Of a stretch of DNA of 8,287 nucleotides, positions 5,369 to 8,287 are shown in pieces; the stretch's first letter is position 1; every line of letters starts with the position of its first letter. A program made the position numbers and the translations under genes. Origin of the DNA: Desulfobacteraceae bacterium (GTDB lineage Bacteria; Desulfobacterota; DSM-4660; Desulfatiglandales; Desulfatiglandaceae); contig JAUUVE010000074.1 of NCBI GenBank assembly GCA_030589715.1, positions 1 through 8,287 on the forward strand. Direction: 5' to 3'. The notes beneath the pieces are model-generated. The model saw only the letters and a program-made list of their open reading frames with translations. It did not search any database and was not told the origin of the DNA.

Positions 5369-7360
5369 TTAGATCCTGAGACCGATCCGATAGCCATCGT
5401 GTACTGCACTGGACATATTGCGGGGCACCAGGGCATCACCGATAACAAAGAGTTCGATGCCCTCCCCCTGGACCACGGCCTTTAACCCCTCATTTGCCCC
5501 CCGCTCGGATATAACGACCGTGTTGCACTTTAACGGGAACCGATACCCATCATAGGTCTTCACAATGACTTCACCTTCCTTGACCTCTTCTATATCACAG
5601 TCATTATATGCCATGACGCGATTCTGCCTGAGATAGATCATGTAACGCCATTTAAAAGAGGGGTTGACATCAAACCCGGCTGTTTTTTCCTTCCCAACGA
5701 TGGTAACCTTCTTCCCTTGGTTGGCAAGCAATAGGGCACACCCGATTCCGGGCTTTCTGTTGCCCCACACCACGACGTTATCACCCACTTCGGCCGTTCC
5801 CCCAAGGACGTCCAGGACATTCACAATCTTTGCCCCTTCGCCAACGGTTCCCCGGATCTCCGGATAGAGGGGACCCGTTGCCAAGACCACGCTGTCGGGC
5901 ATTTCATCCTGTATCAACTCATCTGTCACCTCGGTTCCCAGATGGAACTCAACCCCATATTTTTTACACATGGTCTTTTGATAATTGATACATGTCATGA
6001 GTTCTTCATCCCCATACGGTGCCTTAGAGGCCTCAAGAATGGTGCCGCCGACCTCTTCCCTTTTGTCATAGACATGCACCTCATGTCCCCTTTGTGCAGC
6101 CACATAGGCACATTCCAGGCCGGCAGGGCCGGCACCCACAATGATGATCTCCTTCTCATCATCCTCTTCCACCGGTTTGGGGAAAAAGTTTTCGTCATGT
6201 TCGTGGGCACAGACGGGGTTGATGTAGCAGGTCATGGGGGCATCGCGGAAGAGCCTCGCAAGGCAGAGGTTACATGCCACACAATGCCTTATCTCCTCCT
6301 GCCTATCCTCCAATACCTTCTTGGGCATCAGGGGATCTGCGATCATGGACCGGCAAATCTCCCATATATCCAACTCACCGGCTGTAATGGCCTTTTCCGG
6401 CAGCTCCGGCAGAAATAGCCTGTAGGCCATCTGAACGGGTATATTCACATGCTCCTTTGCACGTTTGGCCAGGTGGACCCATGAGCCCATTGGGACGTCC
6501 CTGCTGATTACCGGGACTATAGACTCTTGCCACCCCGCGGTAACACTGATGTAGTCCGCCCCGGCCTCTTCAGCAATCTTGTAACTCTCCATCGACTCCT
6601 CGGGTGTATTGCCCCGCACATCGTCCAGGAGCTCTTCGGCACAGAGTCGAATGCCTACCGGTATATCAGGTCCGCAGACCTCTTTTACTCCCTGGATGAT
6701 CTCCACCACGGCCTTCATTCTCCCCCGGATATCTCCGCCATACTCATCCGTCCGTCGATTTGTGTAGCTGGATATGAAATTGGAGATATGATATCCCACG
6801 ATCCCTGAAATCTCGATGATGTCGAATCCGGCCTCAATGCCCCTTTTCGTGGCATCAACATGTTGCTGGACCATCTCCTTTATTTCTTCCTTTGTCATCT
6901 CGTACATGGGCTTAAAGATCCGCAACCGCTGCGGGACCGTGGAGGGTCCATGGCCAGAGGGGACTTCCACCGCGCCCACACGGCCGCAATCCATTAACTG
7001 AAACCCGGCAACGGCCTTTTCAGCGTGAATGGCATCGGCTATCTTCTTTAACCCCGGGATATATTTATCATCCCAACATGCGGCCTGCCCAACATATCCC
7101 TGGCCCTTTCGTGCCTCATCCATATACACACCCTGCATAAAGCAGAGCCCCCCTACCACGCCTTCGGCCCTTCTCCGTATATAGGCGACATCGGCATCGG
7201 TTATAAAACCAGTATGGTCGTTAAAATTGTCCTCCGTAGCGGCATATTTGATCCGGTTCGGGATCAGGAGATTCCCTATCTGTACCGGCTCGAATAGTTT
7301 TGGGTATTTCTTTGCCCCAGGGTATGATGAATAATCCCATTCAAATAGTTGCTTGGCCAT
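5369..7360 (-). CDS. FadH-like NADH:flavin oxidoreductase (2,4-dienoyl-CoA reductase/old yellow enzyme family), FMN/FAD/[4Fe-4S]
   Basis: At 663 residues it matches the length of bacterial FadH. The N-terminal TIM barrel (about 20-355) has the FMN-family signature TNRRTDEYGGD near 200-210 and the conserved Tyr190. A [4Fe-4S] site follows at C360-x2-C363-x2-C366-x11-C378 (CVACNLC...CYINP); the third spacing is one residue shorter than in E. coli FadH as I recall it. The FAD motif GAGPAG lies at 409-414. The second nucleotide-binding motif is degenerate (VVWGNRKPGIGCALLLANQG, about 530-549). The C-terminus VIGDALVPRNMSSAVHDGYR is typical of the family. In FadH the acid/base pair is Tyr166/His252; the matching segment here reads GWQES, with Gln278 where His is expected. 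The family reduces unsaturated acyl-CoAs, and the related type III aryl-CoA reductases reduce naphthoyl-CoA; the substrate here is unknown. ATG 7360 has AGGAGG eight bases upstream; an overlapping GTG at 7363 is an alternative start. It is the promoter-proximal gene of the cluster. Confidence 0.93.
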   Translation of the reverse strand: MAKQLFEWDYSSYPGAKKYPKLFEPVQIGNLLIPNRIKYAATEDNFNDHTGFITDADVAYIRRRAEGVVGGLCFMQGVYMDEARKGQGYVGQAACWDDKYIPGLKKIADAIHAEKAVAGFQLMDCGRVGAVEVPSGHGPSTVPQRLRIFKPMYEMTKEEIKEMVQQHVDATKRGIEAGFDIIEISGIVGYHISNFISSYTNRRTDEYGGDIRGRMKAVVEIIQGVKEVCGPDIPVGIRLCAEELLDDVRGNTPEESMESYKIAEEAGADYISVTAGWQESIVPVISRDVPMGSWVHLAKRAKEHVNIPVQMAYRLFLPELPEKAITAGELDIWEICRSMIADPLMPKKVLEDRQEEIRHCVACNLCLARLFRDAPMTCYINPVCAHEHDENFFPKPVEEDDEKEIIIVGAGPAGLECAYVAAQRGHEVHVYDKREEVGGTILEASKAPYGDEELMTCINYQKTMCKKYGVEFHLGTEVTDELIQDEMPDSVVLATGPLYPEIRGTVGEGAKIVNVLDVLGGTAEVGDNVVVWGNRKPGIGCALLLANQGKKVTIVGKEKTAGFDVNPSFKWRYMIYLRQNRVMAYNDCDIEEVKEGEVIVKTYDGYRFPLKCNTVVISERGANEGLKAVVQGEGIELFVIGDALVPRNMSSAVHDGYRIGLRI

Positions 7361-7464
7361 CACTCAATCCTCCTTTTCGGAATTCACTTTCGTCAAAAAG
7401 GCCCTACTCTTGGAGGGATAAACCCTCGTTGGGTGGGTCTGGCACCTGCAAGGACACCGGTATT

Positions 7465-7478
7465 TTTGTCTTGACAAA
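7465..7478. promoter_or_regulatory. Palindrome TTTGTC-TT-GACAAA overlapping the -35 box
   Basis: Six-base arms are perfectly complementary around a TT centre. It covers the TTGACA -35 hexamer of the plus-strand promoter. It may be an operator half of the divergent control region, or chance symmetry in A/T-rich DNA. Confidence 0.4.
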
Positions 7479-7498
7479 GACTTTGTACACAGTATACA
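7471..7498 (+). promoter_or_regulatory. Sigma70-type promoter of the 3-hydroxyacyl-CoA dehydrogenase gene
   Basis: A consensus -35 TTGACA (7471-7476) and a -10 TATACA (7493-7498) are separated by 16 bp. Transcription would begin near 7505 and leave a leader of about 60 bases before ATG 7567. The match is strong, but expression is not shown. Confidence 0.72.
7484..7498. promoter_or_regulatory. Operator-like palindrome TGTACACAGTATACA over the -10 box
   Basis: This 15-bp sequence is symmetric at 6 of 7 arm positions around a central A and contains the plus-strand -10 hexamer. Read on the minus strand it also offers TATACT (7496-7491), a possible -10 for the divergent cluster, though no good -35 accompanies it. 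A shorter perfect palindrome, TTGTACAA, lies downstream at 7524-7531 and repeats the TTGTACA core. A repressor bound here could control both directions. No regulator gene is in the window. Confidence 0.45.
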
Positions 7499-7566
7499 GG
7501 TTTTACTCAACCAGAAGTTAGATTTGTACAATATTTTAGACACTTACACGGACAAGGGAGAAGATT

Positions 7567-8287
7567 ATGGATCACAAAAAAGAGCTATACCCTACCGTCT
7601 ATAATCCCCTATTGATCACGCCCAGCCGCCCCCTTCCAGGGGAGGTAGCAGTAATCGGAGCAGGCACCATCGGCCCAGACATAGGGTACTACCTCAAAAG
7701 CGCTCTACCGGATGTCAGGCTATATCTGGTAGATGTCGCGGAAAAACCCCTTCAGAACGCCGAAAGGAGGCTGGGGGGGTATGTGCAAAAGGCCATTGGT
7801 CGAAAGAAAATGAAGCAGGATAAGGCTGAAGCGGTCCTCAAGAATATCTCTTATACAATGGACTATGATCAGATAAAGGAGTGCGATCTGGTCATCGAGG
7901 CCGCCACCGAAAATATACCTTTGAAACAGAAGATCTTCGACACGGTGGAGAAGATCGTCGGTCAGGATACGATCATAACCTCAAACACCAGCTCGATCCC
8001 GGCAGATCGGATCTTTTCCAGGATGGAGAGACCGGAACGGACCACCATCACCCATTTCTTTGCCCCGGCATGGAGGAGCCTCCCCGTAGAGGTCATAGAC
8101 TGGGAGGGGGCAAGCCGGGAGGTGGTGGATTATCTATTTTGGTTCTTTGCCCGAACCGGAAAGGCCCCCATCATTACGGACAACGCCATATGCTTCATGC
8201 TGGACCGCGTCTTTGATAACTGGTGTAACGAGGCCGCCTATCTCCTGAAGGGTGCCACGGCAAGCCAGATCGACAAGGTGGCAGAGG
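7567..8287 (+). CDS. 3-hydroxyacyl-CoA dehydrogenase, NAD-binding (partial, C-terminus off the window)
   Basis: The frame opens at ATG 7567, six bases after GGGAG, and continues for 240 codons to the right edge without a stop. After a 25-residue leader it shows the NAD-binding Rossmann motif VIGAGTIGPDIG (GAGTIG at 31-36), then DLVIEAATEN (107-116), ITSNTSSIPADRIF (137-150), THFFAPAWRSLPVEVI (162-177) and TDNAICFMLDRV (204-215). The family oxidises (S)-3-hydroxyacyl-CoA to 3-oxoacyl-CoA with NAD+. Counting from human HAD (Ser137, His158, Glu170, Asn208), the matching residues are Ser142, His163, Glu175 and Asp213 with identical spacing, so Ser, His and Glu are kept but Asn is Asp. The ALPDVRLYLVDV strand ends in Asp, as expected for NAD rather than NADP. 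It is divergent from the FadH-like cluster and shares its intergenic control region. The full length and any fused hydratase cannot be seen. Confidence 0.92.
   Translation, partial: MDHKKELYPTVYNPLLITPSRPLPGEVAVIGAGTIGPDIGYYLKSALPDVRLYLVDVAEKPLQNAERRLGGYVQKAIGRKKMKQDKAEAVLKNISYTMDYDQIKECDLVIEAATENIPLKQKIFDTVEKIVGQDTIITSNTSSIPADRIFSRMERPERTTITHFFAPAWRSLPVEVIDWEGASREVVDYLFWFFARTGKAPIITDNAICFMLDRVFDNWCNEAAYLLKGATASQIDKVAE

Noticed and set aside
5942..6418. Plus-strand open frame of about 158 codons
   Set aside because: Antisense to the Fe-S/FAD part of the FadH-like gene.
7881..8216. Plus-strand open frame of about 111 codons
   Set aside because: Out-of-frame shadow within the 3-hydroxyacyl-CoA dehydrogenase gene, whose own frame shows all the family motifs.

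Overview
The window looks like chromosomal DNA from a strictly anaerobic, respiring or syntrophic bacterium, most likely a Desulfobacterota (deltaproteobacterial) lineage. This rests on gene content: two HdrA-like flavin/iron-sulfur proteins, an HdrA-MvhD fusion, two small dicluster ferredoxins and an Fe-S flavin enoyl/dienoyl-CoA reductase beside a 3-hydroxyacyl-CoA dehydrogenase. The species assignment is inference. There is no rRNA, tRNA, CRISPR array, integrase or transposase in the window.

Layout. Seven genes lie head to tail on the minus strand and are read from about 7.36 kb down to position 1. In order they are: a FadH/2,4-dienoyl-CoA-reductase-like enzyme of the old-yellow-enzyme family (7360-5369); an unrecognised 176-residue protein 14 bp downstream (5354-4824); a perfect 12-bp-stem hairpin (4821-4794); a ferredoxin (4671-4465); a VOC-fold, methylmalonyl-CoA-epimerase-like protein (4367-3933); a second ferredoxin (3885-3676); a roughly 410-bp non-coding repeat element (3625-3216); a short HdrA-like protein (3171-1813); and an HdrA-MvhD fusion (1820 to beyond position 1). 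The last two overlap by 8 bp. On the plus strand, divergent from this cluster, a 3-hydroxyacyl-CoA dehydrogenase begins at 7567 and runs off the right edge. It sits behind a strong sigma70-type promoter that overlaps a near-perfect palindrome.

How the genes may work together (inference). The cluster pairs acyl-CoA redox enzymes with an electron-transfer module. The HdrA/HdrA-MvhD pair resembles the QmoA/QmoB and HdrA/FlpD logic of FAD plus many [4Fe-4S] clusters. The two ferredoxins are plausible carriers between that module and the FMN/FAD/[4Fe-4S] reductase. The substrate could be a dienoyl-CoA, an enoyl-CoA or an aromatic-derived acyl-CoA. Three enzymes depart from their family's textbook active sites: His to Gln in the FadH-like enzyme, loss of the metal-binding His in the VOC protein, and Asn to Asp in the dehydrogenase. 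The pathway may therefore be specialised and is not safely described as ordinary beta-oxidation.

Non-coding structure is unusually rich. Besides the long inverted-repeat element there are tandem heptamers in an intergenic gap and inside the HdrA-MvhD reading frame, and octamers in another gap.
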